Shown here piece by piece: positions 10,196-20,256 of a stretch of DNA of 64,000 nt (the stretch's first letter is position 1; each line of letters begins with the position of its first letter). The notes beneath the pieces are model-generated. The model did not search any database and was not told where the DNA came from. It saw only the letters and a list, made by a program, of their open reading frames with translations. The stretch is from Streptomyces tailanensis (GTDB lineage Bacteria > Actinomycetota > Actinomycetes > Streptomycetales > Streptomycetaceae), in assembly GCF_008386495.1 (NCBI RefSeq), contig NZ_VTHJ01000002.1:327891-391890 (forward strand), in the 5' to 3' direction. The position numbers were made by a program, and so were the translations under genes.

Positions 10196-11641
10196 ATGTC
10201 AGCAGCCGAGGGTCCACTCGTCGTCGGTGTGGACTCGTCCACACAGTCCACCAAGGCCCTGGTCGTCGACGTGTCGACCGGGCGGGTGGTGGCGAGCGGG
10301 CAGGCGCCGCACACCGTGTCCTCCGGTGCGGGCCGTGAGAGTGATCCGCGCCAGTGGTGGGACGCGTTGTGCGAGGCGCTGAGCCAGTGTGGGGATGCGG
10401 CCCGCGAGGCCGCGGCGGTGTCGATCGGCGGCCAGCAGCACGGCCTCGTCACCCTCGACGCCCAGGGCGAGCCGGTCCGCCCGGCCCTGCTGTGGAACGA
10501 CGTGCGCTCGGCACCGCAGGCGAGCCGCCTGGTCGAGGAGCTGGGCGGCGCGAAGGTTTGGGCCGAGCGTGCCGGAAGCGTGCCGGGGCCGTCGTTCACC
10601 GTGACGAAGTGGGCCTGGCTGGCCGAGAACGAGCCCGAGGCGGTCCGGGCCACCGCCGCCGTACGGCTCCCCCACGACTACCTGACCGAGCGCCTGACGG
10701 GTCAGGGCACGACCGACCGCGGAGACGCCTCCGGCACGGGCTGGTGGGCGTCGGCGACCGAGGCATACGACGAGGAGGTCCTCGCCCATGTGGGGCTGGA
10801 CCCGGCGCTGCTGCCCCGCGTCGCCCGGCCGGGTGAGGTGGCCGGGACCGTGCGGGACGCTCATGACCTGCCGTTCTCCAAGGGCACCCTGGTCGCTCCC
10901 GGTACCGGTGACAACGCGGCCGCCGCGCTGGGGCTCGGGCTGCGGCCCGGCAGCCCGGTGCTGAGCCTCGGCACCTCGGGCACGGTGTACGCCGTCTCCA
11001 AGCACCGCCCCACCGACCCGACGGGCACGGTGGCGGGCTTCGCCGACGCGCACGGGGACTGGCTGCCGCTGGCCTGCACCCTGAACTGCACCCAGGCCGT
11101 CGACCGCGTGGCCGCCCTGCTGGGCCTGGACCGCGAGGCCGTGGAGCCCGGCACGAGCGTCACCCTGCTCCCCTACCTGGACGGCGAACGCACCCCGAAC
11201 CTGCCGAACGCCTCGGGCCTGCTGCATGGGCTGCGGCACGACACGACCGGCGGTCAGCTGCTCCAGGCCGCGTACGACGGCGCTGTCCACTCCCTGCTCG
11301 GCGCCCTCGACCTGGTGCTGGACGCGGACGCGGACACCTCCGCGCCGCTGCTGCTCATCGGCGGTGGCGCGCGGGGCACGGCCTGGCAGCAGACCGTACG
11401 GCGGCTGTCGGGGCGTGCCGTACAGGTCCCCGAGGCCAAGGAACTGGTCGCGCTGGGCGCCGCCGCGCAGGCCGCGGGGCTGCTCACCGGCGAGGACCCG
11501 GCCGCGGTCGCCCGCCGCTGGGACACCGCCCGTGGCCCGGTGCTGGACGCCGTGGAGCGGGACGAGGAGACGCTGGCCAGGATCAGCGGGGTACTCTCCG
11601 ACGCGGCTCCGCTGCTGGAGCGCGGGCCCGGCGGGCGCTGA
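10196..11641 (+). CDS. xylB: Xylulokinase
   Basis: 481 residues, FGGY carbohydrate kinase family; phosphorylates D-xylulose to xylulose 5-phosphate for the pentose phosphate pathway. Visible motifs are the N-terminal phosphate loop VGVDSSTQSTK, the substrate region GGQQHGLV and LWNDVRS, the catalytic-Asp segment PGTGDNAAAALGLG and the C-terminal GGGARGTAWQQ. Start at 10196 is chosen because the family begins here and GAGAGGGAG precedes it; the frame is open further upstream without support. Pairs with divergent xylA. Confidence 0.95.
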   Translation: MSAAEGPLVVGVDSSTQSTKALVVDVSTGRVVASGQAPHTVSSGAGRESDPRQWWDALCEALSQCGDAAREAAAVSIGGQQHGLVTLDAQGEPVRPALLWNDVRSAPQASRLVEELGGAKVWAERAGSVPGPSFTVTKWAWLAENEPEAVRATAAVRLPHDYLTERLTGQGTTDRGDASGTGWWASATEAYDEEVLAHVGLDPALLPRVARPGEVAGTVRDAHDLPFSKGTLVAPGTGDNAAAALGLGLRPGSPVLSLGTSGTVYAVSKHRPTDPTGTVAGFADAHGDWLPLACTLNCTQAVDRVAALLGLDREAVEPGTSVTLLPYLDGERTPNLPNASGLLHGLRHDTTGGQLLQAAYDGAVHSLLGALDLVLDADADTSAPLLLIGGGARGTAWQQTVRRLSGRAVQVPEAKELVALGAAAQAAGLLTGEDPAAVARRWDTARGPVLDAVERDEETLARISGVLSDAAPLLERGPGGR

Positions 11642-11733
11642 CAAGGGAAAGGGGTGTCCGACGTGGGGAAAGCCGGTTCCGGCATGATCTACGGGACACC
11701 CGCCACGACACACCGACGGGAACCGAGGGAGGC

Positions 11734-12942
11734 ATGACCGCACCGCTGCACGAGGCGCACCCGAGCAGTCCCGGGCGCGGGCTGCCCGACACCCAGCAGG
11801 GGATGCGCCGCCGCAACCTCTCCCGGGTCATGCACACCCTCAACGCCGAGGGGCCGCTGTCGCGTGCCGCGGTCGCCTCGCACATAGGTCTGACCCGGGC
11901 CGCCGTGTCGACGCTGGTGGACGAGCTGATCCGCTCGGGGCTCCTGGAAGAGCTGGGTCCCGAGCGGCCCGGACGGGTCGGGCGACCAGGCTCGGCGCTC
12001 GCTCTCAGCGGACGTGGTCCCGCCGGCATCGGCGCGGAGATCGGCGTCGACCATTTCGCGGTCTGTGCCGTGGACCTGCGCGGTGAGGTACGGGCGCGGG
12101 CGGTGCGGCACGGCACCAACCGCGGCCGGTCGCCCGAGCCGGTCATCCACGAGCTGACCGCGCTCGTACGGCGGGTCGTCGCCGAGGCGGAGGGCGAGGG
12201 TCTGTGGCCGGCGGGCCTCGCGGTCGCCGTGCCCGGACTCGTGGCGAGCGACGCCCGGACCGTGGTCCGCGCCCCCAACCTCGACTGGCACGACATCGAC
12301 CTCGGCGCCCTGCTGCCGGGCGATCTGCCGCTGACGGTGGACAACGAGGCCAACTTCGGCGGCCTCGCCGAGCTCTGGCTCGGCGAGGGGACGCCGTCCG
12401 ACTTCCTGCATGTCTCCGCGGAGATCGGCATCGGTGGCGCGGTGGTCGTGGACGGCCGACTGCTCCGCGGAACCCGGGGTTTTGCAGGCGAGTTGGGCCA
12501 TGTGCCCGTGCGTCCGGAGGGGCCCGCATGCGCCTGCGGTGGGCGTGGCTGTCTGGAGCAGTACGCCGGTGAGGAGGCCGTGTTCCGGGCAGCCGGGCTG
12601 GAACCAGGCGAGGACCGTGTCGAGTTGCTCGCCGAGCGAGCCGCCGCCGGTGACAAGGACGTATGCCGGGCGCTGAACGGTGCCGGTACGGCGCTCGGCA
12701 TCGCGCTGACCGGCGCGGTCAATCTGCTGGACCCCGAGACCGTGGTGCTGGGCGGCGCGTTGGCCGGTCTCGCGCCCTGGCTGCTTCCGTCACTGGAGCG
12801 GGAGTTGTCCCGGCGCACGGCCGGACCCGCCTGCGCGGTGACCGTGTCGCGGCTGGGCTCCGAAGGGCCGCTGCTGGGGGCAGCGCATTCAGTGGTACGG
12901 GCGGTGCTGGACGACCCGGCGACGGTCGGGGTACGGCCGTAG
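11734..12942 (+). CDS. xylR: ROK-family repressor, probable XylR
   Basis: 402 residues: winged helix-turn-helix at about 30-75 (GPLSRAAVASHIGLTRAAVSTL) followed by a ROK sugar-binding domain with the zinc motif CACGGRGC near residues 268-275 and the GELGHVPV loop with its His ligand. ROK repressors of this build next to xylAB in Gram-positives release DNA when xylose is present. The gene follows xylB in the same direction after 92 bases. Symbol given on context; DNA target not proven here. Confidence 0.85.
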   Translation: MTAPLHEAHPSSPGRGLPDTQQGMRRRNLSRVMHTLNAEGPLSRAAVASHIGLTRAAVSTLVDELIRSGLLEELGPERPGRVGRPGSALALSGRGPAGIGAEIGVDHFAVCAVDLRGEVRARAVRHGTNRGRSPEPVIHELTALVRRVVAEAEGEGLWPAGLAVAVPGLVASDARTVVRAPNLDWHDIDLGALLPGDLPLTVDNEANFGGLAELWLGEGTPSDFLHVSAEIGIGGAVVVDGRLLRGTRGFAGELGHVPVRPEGPACACGGRGCLEQYAGEEAVFRAAGLEPGEDRVELLAERAAAGDKDVCRALNGAGTALGIALTGAVNLLDPETVVLGGALAGLAPWLLPSLERELSRRTAGPACAVTVSRLGSEGPLLGAAHSVVRAVLDDPATVGVRP

Positions 12943-13188
12943 CCGCCTGCCGGGAGAGTCGACTTCTCAACTCACAGGACCGCAGGCTCACTTACCTCTT
13001 GTGGGTGACGGAGTTATCCACAATGGGCTGGTTTTCCACTGATCTCCACGCCCTCCGACGGCTCGATCGGCGTTCGCCGTACGGTGATTCACGCGAGGCG
13101 CAGCCATTCAACCTGCGATTGCGTCTTCGAAACAGGACAACTCGCCAGCCAGGACAACTCACCAGCCACTCAGGGAAAGGCGGACTTC

Positions 13189-13788
13189 ATGGAGCGAGCC
13201 AGATCGTCGCCGAGCAGGCGGCGGATGTTGCAGGGCGCGGCCCTCGCCGCGATCCCTTATGCGTTGCTGCCGAGCCCTAGGGCCGGTGCTCAGTCCGCGG
13301 CCGTCGACTACGCGCACGCCGGATGGGAGCCGGCGAGCCCCGCCAACTACACCACGGCCGAGCGTCCGACGAGCCACTCGGTCGACCTGGTGATCATCCA
13401 TGTGACGCAGACGACGTACAAGAACACCTTGCCCGTCTTCTGGAACCCAGCGAAGCAGGTCTCCGCGCACTACGTCCTCCGGTCGGCCGACGGGCGGGTC
13501 ACCCAGTGCGTCCGTGAGCGCGACATCGCCTGGCACGCGGGCAACTGGGACTACAACGCGCGCAGCATCGGCATCGAGCACGAGGGCTGGGTGGACCGGC
13601 CCGAGTACTTCACCGGTGCCATGTACGAACAGTCGGCGGCGCTCACCGCGGCGATCTGCGAGACATACGGCATACCCAAGGACCGTGCCCACATCATCGG
13701 TCACCACGAGGTGCCGGGCACCGACCACACCGACCCCGGGCCGCACTGGGACTGGGCGCGCTACATACGTCTGGTCAACGCCGTCTGA
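13189..13788 (+). CDS. Secreted N-acetylmuramoyl-L-alanine amidase (amidase_2/PGRP fold)
   Basis: 199 residues. A twin-arginine type signal is seen at the N-terminus (SRRRMLQGAALAAIPYALL, then ALLPSPRAGAQSA), so export through Tat is likely. The mature part has zinc-ligand positions of the T7-lysozyme-like fold: His71 in VIIHVTQT, and His/Asp in HIIGHHEVPGTDHTDPG. Cleaves the amide bond between muramic acid and the peptide stem. GGGAAAGG upstream fixes the start at 13189. Stands alone between the xyl locus and the regulator; role in wall turnover or defence is open. Confidence 0.88.
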   Translation: MERARSSPSRRRMLQGAALAAIPYALLPSPRAGAQSAAVDYAHAGWEPASPANYTTAERPTSHSVDLVIIHVTQTTYKNTLPVFWNPAKQVSAHYVLRSADGRVTQCVRERDIAWHAGNWDYNARSIGIEHEGWVDRPEYFTGAMYEQSAALTAAICETYGIPKDRAHIIGHHEVPGTDHTDPGPHWDWARYIRLVNAV

Positions 13789-13937
13789 GGCGGGGAGCGG
13801 GACGGCGGACACCAGTGGTGCGGCCGAGCAACGCGGGCGATGTCGCGCGGCTTGTCGGGGCAGGGGTCCGGCGGTGACGATGGTCCTTGCCGCGGATACC
13901 TTGCGAAGGTCTCGCGGATGTCTGTCGGGAGGCCGAG

Positions 13938-15254
13938 TTGACCGATCCATGGGTGGCTCTGGAGCCGGGAGCCGACCCCGTCGAGCGGGTGCGGGTGCTG
14001 CGCCGTGCCCATGAGGCGTTCACCCAGGGCGGCCCGGTGGCGCGGCCGGTCCGTTCCGTGGTGGCCGACTCGTGGCGGCGTTCGGCCAAGGCGGGTGTCG
14101 GGCCGGAGGGCACCGCGTGTGTGGAGCTGACGGACGGCGACCTCGGTGCCTATCGCGCGGAGCATCCGCTGGCCAGGGTGATGCCGTTGGTCCGCGAGTT
14201 GCTGGGCACGTTCGCGGCGGACGGCGAACATCTGCTGGCCGTGTGCGACGCGCAGGGCAGGCTGCTGTGGGTGGAGGGCGATCCGGCGACCAGACGGCGG
14301 GCGGACCGGATGAACTTCGTGCCGGGAGCGCGCTGGGCGGAGTCCGCGGTCGGCACGAACGCGCCGGGGACCGCGGTCGCCCTGGACCGGCCCGTGCAGG
14401 TGTTCGCGGCCGAGCACTTCATACGGCGGGTGCAGCCCTGGACGTGCGCGGCGGCGCCGGTGCACGATCCGCGCACCGGGCGGGTGCTCGGCGCGATCGA
14501 CATCACCGGCGGCGACGGACTGGCGCATCCGCACAGCCTCGGCTTCGTGCAAGCGGTGGCGCGGGCCGCCGAGTCGCAACTGGCGTTGCTCGAACCGCCG
14601 GGGGCCACGGCCGACGGTATCGAGCTCACCGCCCTCGGCCGAGACGAGGCCCAACTCCTCGTCGGCGGAAGCAAGGTCAGGCTCAGTCGGCGGCACAGCG
14701 AGATCCTGGTGCTGCTCGCCCGGCACCCGGAGGGGCTGTCCGGCGACGAGTTGCTCTGCGCGCTGTACGAGGACGAGTCGGTGACGCCGGTGACACTGCG
14801 GGCCGAGCTGGCCCGGCTGCGCCGACTGCTCGGGGCGGGTCTGCTGGGGTCGCGTCCGTACCGGCTCATGGTTCCGGTGGAGTCCGATGTCGCTGTGGTG
14901 GAGAGGAGGTTGGAGACGGGTGCGGTCATGTCGGCCGTGACGGCGTACGGGGGGCCGTTGCTGCCCGGTTCGCAGGCCCCGGCCGTAGTACGGCTACGGC
15001 ACCGGCTCTCCGACGGACTGCGCACGGCGCTCATAGCCCGCCGCGACCCCGACCTCCTGGCTGACTGGGCCCACGCTCCCTGGGGCGAGGACGACCTCGA
15101 CGTATGGCAGGCCCTGGCCGCCGTACGCCCGACGGCGGCCGTACGGGCAAGGCTGCGTGAACTGGAGGCGGAGCTGACGGCACCGCCGGGGTGGGAGCGA
15201 GGTGGGCGAGGGCTGCGGCGGGCGTCGCCCGGCTCGCAGGGCCTCGGCGGGTAG
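13938..15254 (+). CDS. GAF-domain transcriptional regulator upstream of aldehyde dehydrogenase
   Basis: About 438 residues from the TTG at 13938, preferred because GGGAGG lies at 13928-13933 and the in-frame ATG at 13887 has none. The N-terminal half resembles the AcoR/sigma54-activator sensory segment ([15 protein letters not shown], then a GAF domain with [14 protein letters not shown] and [14 protein letters not shown]). There is no AAA+ domain; instead a C-terminal winged-helix-like region follows ([21 protein letters not shown]). Proteins of this layout sit directly upstream of exaC-type aldehyde dehydrogenase genes in streptomycetes and probably activate them in response to alcohol or aldehyde. 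Confidence 0.8.
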   Translation: MTDPWVALEPGADPVERVRVLRRAHEAFTQGGPVARPVRSVVADSWRRSAKAGVGPEGTACVELTDGDLGAYRAEHPLARVMPLVRELLGTFAADGEHLLAVCDAQGRLLWVEGDPATRRRADRMNFVPGARWAESAVGTNAPGTAVALDRPVQVFAAEHFIRRVQPWTCAAAPVHDPRTGRVLGAIDITGGDGLAHPHSLGFVQAVARAAESQLALLEPPGATADGIELTALGRDEAQLLVGGSKVRLSRRHSEILVLLARHPEGLSGDELLCALYEDESVTPVTLRAELARLRRLLGAGLLGSRPYRLMVPVESDVAVVERRLETGAVMSAVTAYGGPLLPGSQAPAVVRLRHRLSDGLRTALIARRDPDLLADWAHAPWGEDDLDVWQALAAVRPTAAVRARLRELEAELTAPPGWERGGRGLRRASPGSQGLGG

Positions 15255-15427
15255 TCCGCGCGACGCCGGGTGCGGCGGCCGTGGCGGTGTGCGGCCGTAC
15301 CGGAGGGGCAGTGTGTGGTCGTACCGAAGAGATGGGGTGCCGCAACGTCGTTGCAACATTCGGGTTTCTAGCCTCCTCACGAGAGCTGCCCAATGGCGGG
15401 TGGCGCTTCTTGGGAGGCAGGTATTCC

Positions 15428-16951
15428 ATGACCCGTTTCGCAGCGCCCGGTACGGATGGCGCGGTCGTCTCCTACGAGGCGCGGTACGACCACTTCATCG
15501 GGGGTGAGTACGTGCCGCCGGCGCGGGGGCAGTACTTCGAGAACCCGAGTCCGGTGAACGGTTTGCCGTTCACCGAGGTGGCGCGGGGCACGAGCGAGGA
15601 TGTGGAGCGGGCGTTGGACGCGGCGCACGCTGCCGCGCCCGGTTGGGGTCGTACCTCGGTGACCGAGCGTTCGGACATTCTGCGGAAGATCGCCGATCGG
15701 ATGGAGGCGAACCTGGAGAAGCTGGCGGTCGCGGAGAGCTGGGAGAACGGCAAGCCGGTGCGTGAGACGCTGGCCGCCGACATTCCGCTGGCGATCGACC
15801 ACTTCCGGTACTTCGCGGGCGTGGTCCGCGCGCAGGAGGGTTCGCTGGCGGAGCTCGACGACGACACGGTGGCGTACCACTTCCACGAGCCGCTCGGGGT
15901 GGTCGCCCAGATCATTCCGTGGAACTTCCCGATCCTCATGGCGACCTGGAAGCTGGCGCCGGCGCTGGCGGCGGGCAACGCGGTCGTGCTCAAGCCGGCC
16001 GAGCAGACTCCGACGTCGATCCATGTCTGGCTGAGCCTGGTCGCGGACCTGCTGCCGCCGGGTGTGGTGAACATCGTCAACGGGTTCGGGGTGGAGGCGG
16101 GCAAGCCGCTGGCGTCGAGTTCGCGGGTGGCGAAGGTGGCGTTCACGGGTGAGACGACGACGGGGCGGCTGATCATGCAGTACGCCTCGGAGAACATCAC
16201 GCCGGTGACGCTCGAACTCGGCGGCAAGTCCCCGAACATCTTCTTCGACGACGTGTGGTCGGCGAACGACGACTTCCGTGACAAGGCCCTCGAAGGCTTC
16301 ACGATGTTCGCGCTCAACCAGGGCGAGGTGTGCACCTGTCCGTCGCGGGCGCTGGTGCAGCGCGGCAACTACGCCGAGTTCATGGAGGCGGCCGTCGCCC
16401 GGACCGAGCAGATCAAGACCGGGCACCCGCTGGATACCGACACCATGATCGGCGCCCAGGCCTCCAACGACCAGTTGGAGAAGATCCTCTCCTACCTGGA
16501 CATCGGCCGGCAGGAGGGCGCCAAGGTCCTCACCGGTGGTGAACGCATCGAACACGACGGCGAGTTGAAGGGCGGTTACTACGTCCAGCCGACGATCTTC
16601 GAGGGCGACAACCGGATGCGGATCTTCCAGGAGGAGATCTTCGGACCGGTCGTGTCCGTCACGTCGTTCAACGACTTCGACGACGCGATCAAAATCGCCA
16701 ACGACACGCTGTACGGTCTCGGGGCGGGCGTCTGGACGCGGGACGCCAACACCGCCTACCGCGCGGGCCGTTCCATCCAGGCGGGCCGCGTCTGGACGAA
16801 CTGCTACCACGCGTACCCCGCCCACGCGGCATTCGGCGGCTACAAGGGCTCGGGCATCGGCCGCGAGACCCACAAGATGATGCTGGACCACTATCAGCAG
16901 ACCAAGAACCTTCTGGTGTCGTATTCGCCGAAGAAGCTGGGCTTCTTCTAG
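15428..16951 (+). CDS. exaC: NAD-dependent aldehyde (acetaldehyde-type) dehydrogenase
   Basis: 507 residues, full length for the ExaC/AldA group. Motifs: [19 protein letters not shown] (cofactor domain), [10 protein letters not shown], catalytic Glu in [10 protein letters not shown] and catalytic Cys in [11 protein letters not shown] near residue 302, and the typical end PKKLGFF. GGGAGG about 10 bases before the ATG. Oxidises acetaldehyde or related aliphatic aldehydes in the cytoplasm. Regulated presumably by the GAF-type protein upstream. A 66-base copy of its 3' end plus a similar terminator occurs at 32555-32670. Confidence 0.93.
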   Translation: MTRFAAPGTDGAVVSYEARYDHFIGGEYVPPARGQYFENPSPVNGLPFTEVARGTSEDVERALDAAHAAAPGWGRTSVTERSDILRKIADRMEANLEKLAVAESWENGKPVRETLAADIPLAIDHFRYFAGVVRAQEGSLAELDDDTVAYHFHEPLGVVAQIIPWNFPILMATWKLAPALAAGNAVVLKPAEQTPTSIHVWLSLVADLLPPGVVNIVNGFGVEAGKPLASSSRVAKVAFTGETTTGRLIMQYASENITPVTLELGGKSPNIFFDDVWSANDDFRDKALEGFTMFALNQGEVCTCPSRALVQRGNYAEFMEAAVARTEQIKTGHPLDTDTMIGAQASNDQLEKILSYLDIGRQEGAKVLTGGERIEHDGELKGGYYVQPTIFEGDNRMRIFQEEIFGPVVSVTSFNDFDDAIKIANDTLYGLGAGVWTRDANTAYRAGRSIQAGRVWTNCYHAYPAHAAFGGYKGSGIGRETHKMMLDHYQQTKNLLVSYSPKKLGFF

Positions 16952-16962
16952 AGGCACGAGAA

Positions 16963-17000
16963 AAGGCGCCTGACCTGGGCTTTTGACCGTCAGGCGCCTT
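16963..17000 (+). terminator. Strong terminator of the aldehyde dehydrogenase gene
   Basis: AAGGCGCCTGAC (16963-16974) and GTCAGGCGCCTT (16989-17000) form a perfect 12-bp stem with a 14-base loop, 11 bases after the stop codon. A sister structure with the same stem core and loop length follows the gene remnant at 32.6 kb. Confidence 0.85.
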
Positions 17001-17112
17001 CCTCTCGGCCCGCCCGGAGCAAGGACCGACTTACGTCATAGCTCCCAGTTCCTCCCACCACTGTCCCGCTCCTGACCAGTACTTCCGGACCAGTCACGGA
17101 CCAAACCCCGTC

Positions 17113-17256
17113 TCACCCTTCAGACTCCGTGCCCTGGCTGACGCGGTCCCACTCCTGCATGGACTGCTCGATGAGGCGGTTGGCCTGCTCTCGGACGCCG
17201 TCCAGGAACTTGGCGTAGTGGCGGAAGAGGACCTCAATGCTCTGGCCCGCGCGAGG
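17113..17256 (-). pseudogene. C-terminal remnant of a tyrosine recombinase/integrase
   Basis: The minus strand encodes about 47 in-frame residues ending at TGA 17115-17113: GQSIEVLFRHYAKFLDG followed by REQANRLIEQSMQEWD. This is the typical C-terminus of actinophage/ICE integrases, including the nucleophile-Tyr segment RHYAKFLDG. The homologous reading stops at about 17256, where unrelated sequence begins, so only the 3' end survives. It marks a former integrative element beside the aldehyde dehydrogenase gene. Not part of any open reading frame with a start codon. Confidence 0.7.
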
Positions 17257-17308
17257 GTGTGTCAACTTAACGGCTCTGTCTCACATTCGGTGGTGACGGA
17301 GCGTGCCG

Positions 17309-17590
17309 CTATCCGAGGAGGATGCGGTGGCGAAGGAGGGTGAAGCCTGCTCGTCCGTGCATCTGGCGCGCGATCCGCTTGGTCTTGGTGTTGACGCCCT
17401 CGGTGGGGCCGTTGCTGTACGGAAGCGGGAGCGCGGCGATCACGGTGTCGAGGTCCCGCTCCAGGCCCCGGGTGAAGGCGTGCAGGTGAGGCAGATCGAC
17501 TGCGCGGACCTGGACGATCCAGCGCGAGAGTGCGTCGGCATTTCCTGCGCAAGGCGTCAGGAGTTCGGCGAAGCCCCGCCCGTTGGATGC
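17309..17590 (-). mobile_element. C-terminal remnant of an ISL3-family transposase
   Basis: Reading the minus strand to TAG 17311-17309 gives about 90 residues: FAELLTPCAG, LHAFTRGLERDLDTVIAAL, YSNGPTEGVNTKTKRIARQ and MHGRAGFTLLRHRILLG. These match the conserved end of ISL3 transposases (NGPTEGxNxKxKxxxRxxYGRAGF). No start codon or N-terminal domain is present. GGCTCTGTCTC at 17271 could be a decayed terminal repeat. The fragment sits between the integrase remnant and the semialdehyde dehydrogenase gene. Confidence 0.75.
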
Positions 17591-17686
17591 CCCCGGCGGC
17601 TGCGGTCAGGCGCAGCCTGTCGTACGGAAAGAACGCAGTGCCACAGGTGCTCGAAGAGCAACGCCTGCGGAAGCCGACCACGACGA

Positions 17687-19267
17687 TCACAGGGATTCGA
17701 CCGCCGGGGAAGGCGGCGCGGGGTACAGCGTGTTGAGCAGCCGTGGCGAGGCCTGGAGTGCCGTTCGCTGCATCAGATCGACGACGCCGCGGGTGCCCGC
17801 CATCTCCGATCCTGCGCCGGCGCGACCGGGTCCGCCGTGTCTCAGGGCGGGCAGTGGTGATCCGTGCCCGGTTGTCTGCGCCATGTTCGTCGAGTCCAGC
17901 AGGTGGAGCCGTCCGTGCCAGGGGGCCACGTCCTGGAGGAAGGCGGTGGTCCAGGAGAGGTCGTCGCCGACGACGGAGGCGGCGAGGCTACCCCGACCGC
18001 GCACCACCAGGTTCGTCGCGTGGGCCGTGTCGCGGTACGCCAGCACGGTCGCGGCCGGGCCGAACGGTTCCACCGCGTGAGGGGCGGAAGCGTCCGGGTC
18101 CGCGGAGATAAGGAGGGTGTCCAGGAACGCCCCCCGCTCGGGGTCGGCGTCCACCACACGCACCTGTTCGGGGTCGCCGTGCACGAAGCGTCCGGACTTG
18201 GCGATCTGCCGCGCCGCCTGTCGTACGTCGTCGCGCTGGGCGAGGCTGACGACGGCCCCCATCCGCACGCCCTCCGCTGCGGGGTTGCCGATGGTCACCC
18301 CGGCGAGTTCGGAGGCGATCGCGTCGAGCGCTGCGGCCTCGTGCTCGCGGGGGACGAGGACGCGACGGATCGCGGTGCACTTCTGGCCCGCCTTGACCGT
18401 CATCTCGGTCACCACCTCGCGCACGAACGCCTCGAACAGGGGTGATCCCGGGGTGACGTCGGGGGCCAGCACGATGGCGTTGACGGAGTCGGCCTCGGCG
18501 TTGAAGCGGACGGAGCGGGCCACCAGGTTGGGGTGTGTGCGCAGCGTTGCAGCCGTGGCGGCGGAGCCGGTGAAGGAGAGGACGTCCTGCTCGCCGAGCA
18601 GGCCGAGTGCCGGGCGTACCGAGCCGACGACCATCTGCAGGGCTCCGGGCGGCAGGGCGCCGGCGTCGGTGACGATGCGGACCAGGTGCTCGGTGAGGTA
18701 TGCGGTCGGGGTGGCCGGCTTCACCACACTGGGCATGCCCGCCAGCACCGCCTGGGCGAGCTTCTCCAGCGGCGCCCACACCGGGAAGTTGAAGGCGTTC
18801 ACCTGGAGCATCAAACCCGGGGAGGGGGTGACGAGGTGGACGCCCAGGAAGTCTTCGCCGCGGGCGAGGCGTTCGGCGGGGCCTTCCACCAGGTGGGGTG
18901 CGTCCGGCAGTTCGGTGCGGGCGCGGGCGGCGTAGTCGCGCAGGACGCGGATGCCGCCGTCGACGTCGTAGCGGGCGTCGTTGAAGGTGGCGCCGGCGCG
19001 GGTCGAGAGGGCGTACAGCTCTTCGCGGCGGGCGCGGACGGCCGTGGCGACAGCGTCCAGGAGGTCGGCCCGCCGATGGAAGCTCAGCGCGCGCAGTGTG
19101 GGGCCGCCTGCGCGGCGCGCGTGGTCGAACGCGCCCGCGAGGTCGAGGCCTTGGGAGGAGACGCGGCAGACCGTCTTGCCGGTGACGGCGTCGTGCACGT
19201 CAACTGCCGTTGATTCGGCGGCAGATGGCACCACCCAGGTGTCCTGCAGATAGCTCTCGAGAAGCAT
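17687..19267 (-). CDS. PaaZ/BoxD-type semialdehyde dehydrogenase
   Basis: 526 residues, the length of 3,4-dehydroadipyl-CoA semialdehyde dehydrogenase or the PaaZ dehydrogenase domain without its hydratase half. Motifs: LESYLQDTWVV start, VNAFNFPVWAPLEKLAQAVL, VSFTGS-like VLSFTGSAATA, catalytic Cys in VKAGQKCTAIRR and the C-terminal ALRHGGPGRAGAGSEMAGTRG. Oxidises an aldehyde arising from ring cleavage to the acid, with NAD(P). The start at 19267 lies after an upstream in-frame extension without support. Next to the extradiol dioxygenase on the same strand (47-base gap), so the two are likely co-transcribed. Confidence 0.85.
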   Translation of the reverse strand: MLLESYLQDTWVVPSAAESTAVDVHDAVTGKTVCRVSSQGLDLAGAFDHARRAGGPTLRALSFHRRADLLDAVATAVRARREELYALSTRAGATFNDARYDVDGGIRVLRDYAARARTELPDAPHLVEGPAERLARGEDFLGVHLVTPSPGLMLQVNAFNFPVWAPLEKLAQAVLAGMPSVVKPATPTAYLTEHLVRIVTDAGALPPGALQMVVGSVRPALGLLGEQDVLSFTGSAATAATLRTHPNLVARSVRFNAEADSVNAIVLAPDVTPGSPLFEAFVREVVTEMTVKAGQKCTAIRRVLVPREHEAAALDAIASELAGVTIGNPAAEGVRMGAVVSLAQRDDVRQAARQIAKSGRFVHGDPEQVRVVDADPERGAFLDTLLISADPDASAPHAVEPFGPAATVLAYRDTAHATNLVVRGRGSLAASVVGDDLSWTTAFLQDVAPWHGRLHLLDSTNMAQTTGHGSPLPALRHGGPGRAGAGSEMAGTRGVVDLMQRTALQASPRLLNTLYPAPPSPAVESL

Positions 19268-19314
19268 GGGATACGGCCCGCCTTCTTTCAGGGGTCGAGG
19301 GACACGAAGTCGGA

Positions 19315-20175
19315 CTACGAGACCGGGTGGTGGCCCCAGATGTCGGCCGTGTACGTACGGCTGACCCACGTGCTCTCGTCGACCTGCACTCCGCCCGCGC
19401 CGACCTCGATGCCGAAGCCGGCCGGCGAGGTCATGTAGAACGAGAACATTCCGTCGTTGGCGTGCTTGCCGAGTGTCGCCATGAGCGGTACGTCGTGCTC
19501 ACGCGTCCGGTCGAGGGCGCGGCCGACCTCCTCCGGGCTGGTCACCTCGCACAGGATGTGGTGCGTTCCCTCGTTCTTGTACGACCGGATGAAGGCGATG
19601 CTGTGGTGCCGCGGGTTGCAGCCCAGGAAGTAGAACGTGCCCCAGGGGTAGTCGGCGGTGTCACTGAGCCGGAAGCCCAGGACGTCGCAGTAGAAGTCCA
19701 CCGCCTTCTGGACGTGCGGGGTCTTCATGACGACGTGCCCGAGCCCCTGCTCGCCGGTCACGAAGTCGACGCCCAGCGGTGAGACGAACTGGCTGGGGGC
19801 GAGGCGGCGGCCGCAGAACAGCTCGGTGCGTATGCCGAGCGGGCCGGTGAAGTGCACCATGCGGGCCACCTGGCGGTCCCGGCACTCCTCGTCCGTGCCG
19901 GCGGTGACGTCGACGCCGGCCTCCTTGAGCCGCACGGTCATCTCGTCGATCGCGGCCGAGTCGCGGACCTCCCAGCCGATGACCGTCACACCGCCGGTCT
20001 CCGCCTCGGTCAGCCACATGCGGAACGGGTGCTGGTCCATACGCAGGCGGTGGCGCGCGAAGTCACTGGGCTCCCCCGGCTCGACCGCGAGGCCTATCAC
20101 TGTCCGGGCGTACTCCGCCCATGCATCCGGGTCGGGCGCACCGATGCCCACGTACCCAAGGCTCTGGATCGTCAT
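19315..20175 (-). CDS. Type I extradiol ring-cleavage dioxygenase (VOC fold)
   Basis: 286 residues with two vicinal-oxygen-chelate modules. The iron ligands of the BphC/HsaC group are recognisable: His147 in GLGHVVMK, His206 in GTHHILCEV and Glu257 in FGIEVG, with the conserved Tyr247 nearby. It should cleave a catechol derivative next to the diol (meta-cleavage). Substrate not determinable. Divergent from the CMD-family gene across a palindromic operator candidate, so it belongs to the same regulated catabolic block. Confidence 0.9.
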   Translation of the reverse strand: MTIQSLGYVGIGAPDPDAWAEYARTVIGLAVEPGEPSDFARHRLRMDQHPFRMWLTEAETGGVTVIGWEVRDSAAIDEMTVRLKEAGVDVTAGTDEECRDRQVARMVHFTGPLGIRTELFCGRRLAPSQFVSPLGVDFVTGEQGLGHVVMKTPHVQKAVDFYCDVLGFRLSDTADYPWGTFYFLGCNPRHHSIAFIRSYKNEGTHHILCEVTSPEEVGRALDRTREHDVPLMATLGKHANDGMFSFYMTSPAGFGIEVGAGGVQVDESTWVSRTYTADIWGHHPVS

Positions 20176-20198
20176 GACGAAGACGATATTTGTTAGAC

Positions 20199-20213
20199 CC
20201 TTGACGGTCAAGG
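20199..20213. promoter_or_regulatory. Perfect palindrome between divergent dioxygenase and CMD genes
   Basis: CCTTGACGGTCAAGG is a perfect 15-base palindrome with a one-base centre, 24 bases before the dioxygenase start on one side and 44 before the CMD gene on the other. A related core TTGACTGTCA occurs upstream of the cupin gene at 22345. Likely operator for the MarR-type regulator at 21731; the assignment is inference. Confidence 0.6.
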
Positions 20214-20256
20214 CACTGACTAATACGTTGACGCCATCGAGCCGAGGAGGTCCCCG

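Noticed and set aside
11652..11701. GGGTGTCC ... GGACACCC inverted repeat between xylB and xylR
   Set aside because: Loop of 34 bases and arms of only 8; not convincing as terminator, and as an operator it lacks any supporting second site.
13014..13022. TTATCCACA, a perfect DnaA-box sequence, in the xylR/amidase gap
   Set aside because: Only a single box was seen, with no cluster, no AT-rich unwinding element and no replication genes, so an origin is not supported.
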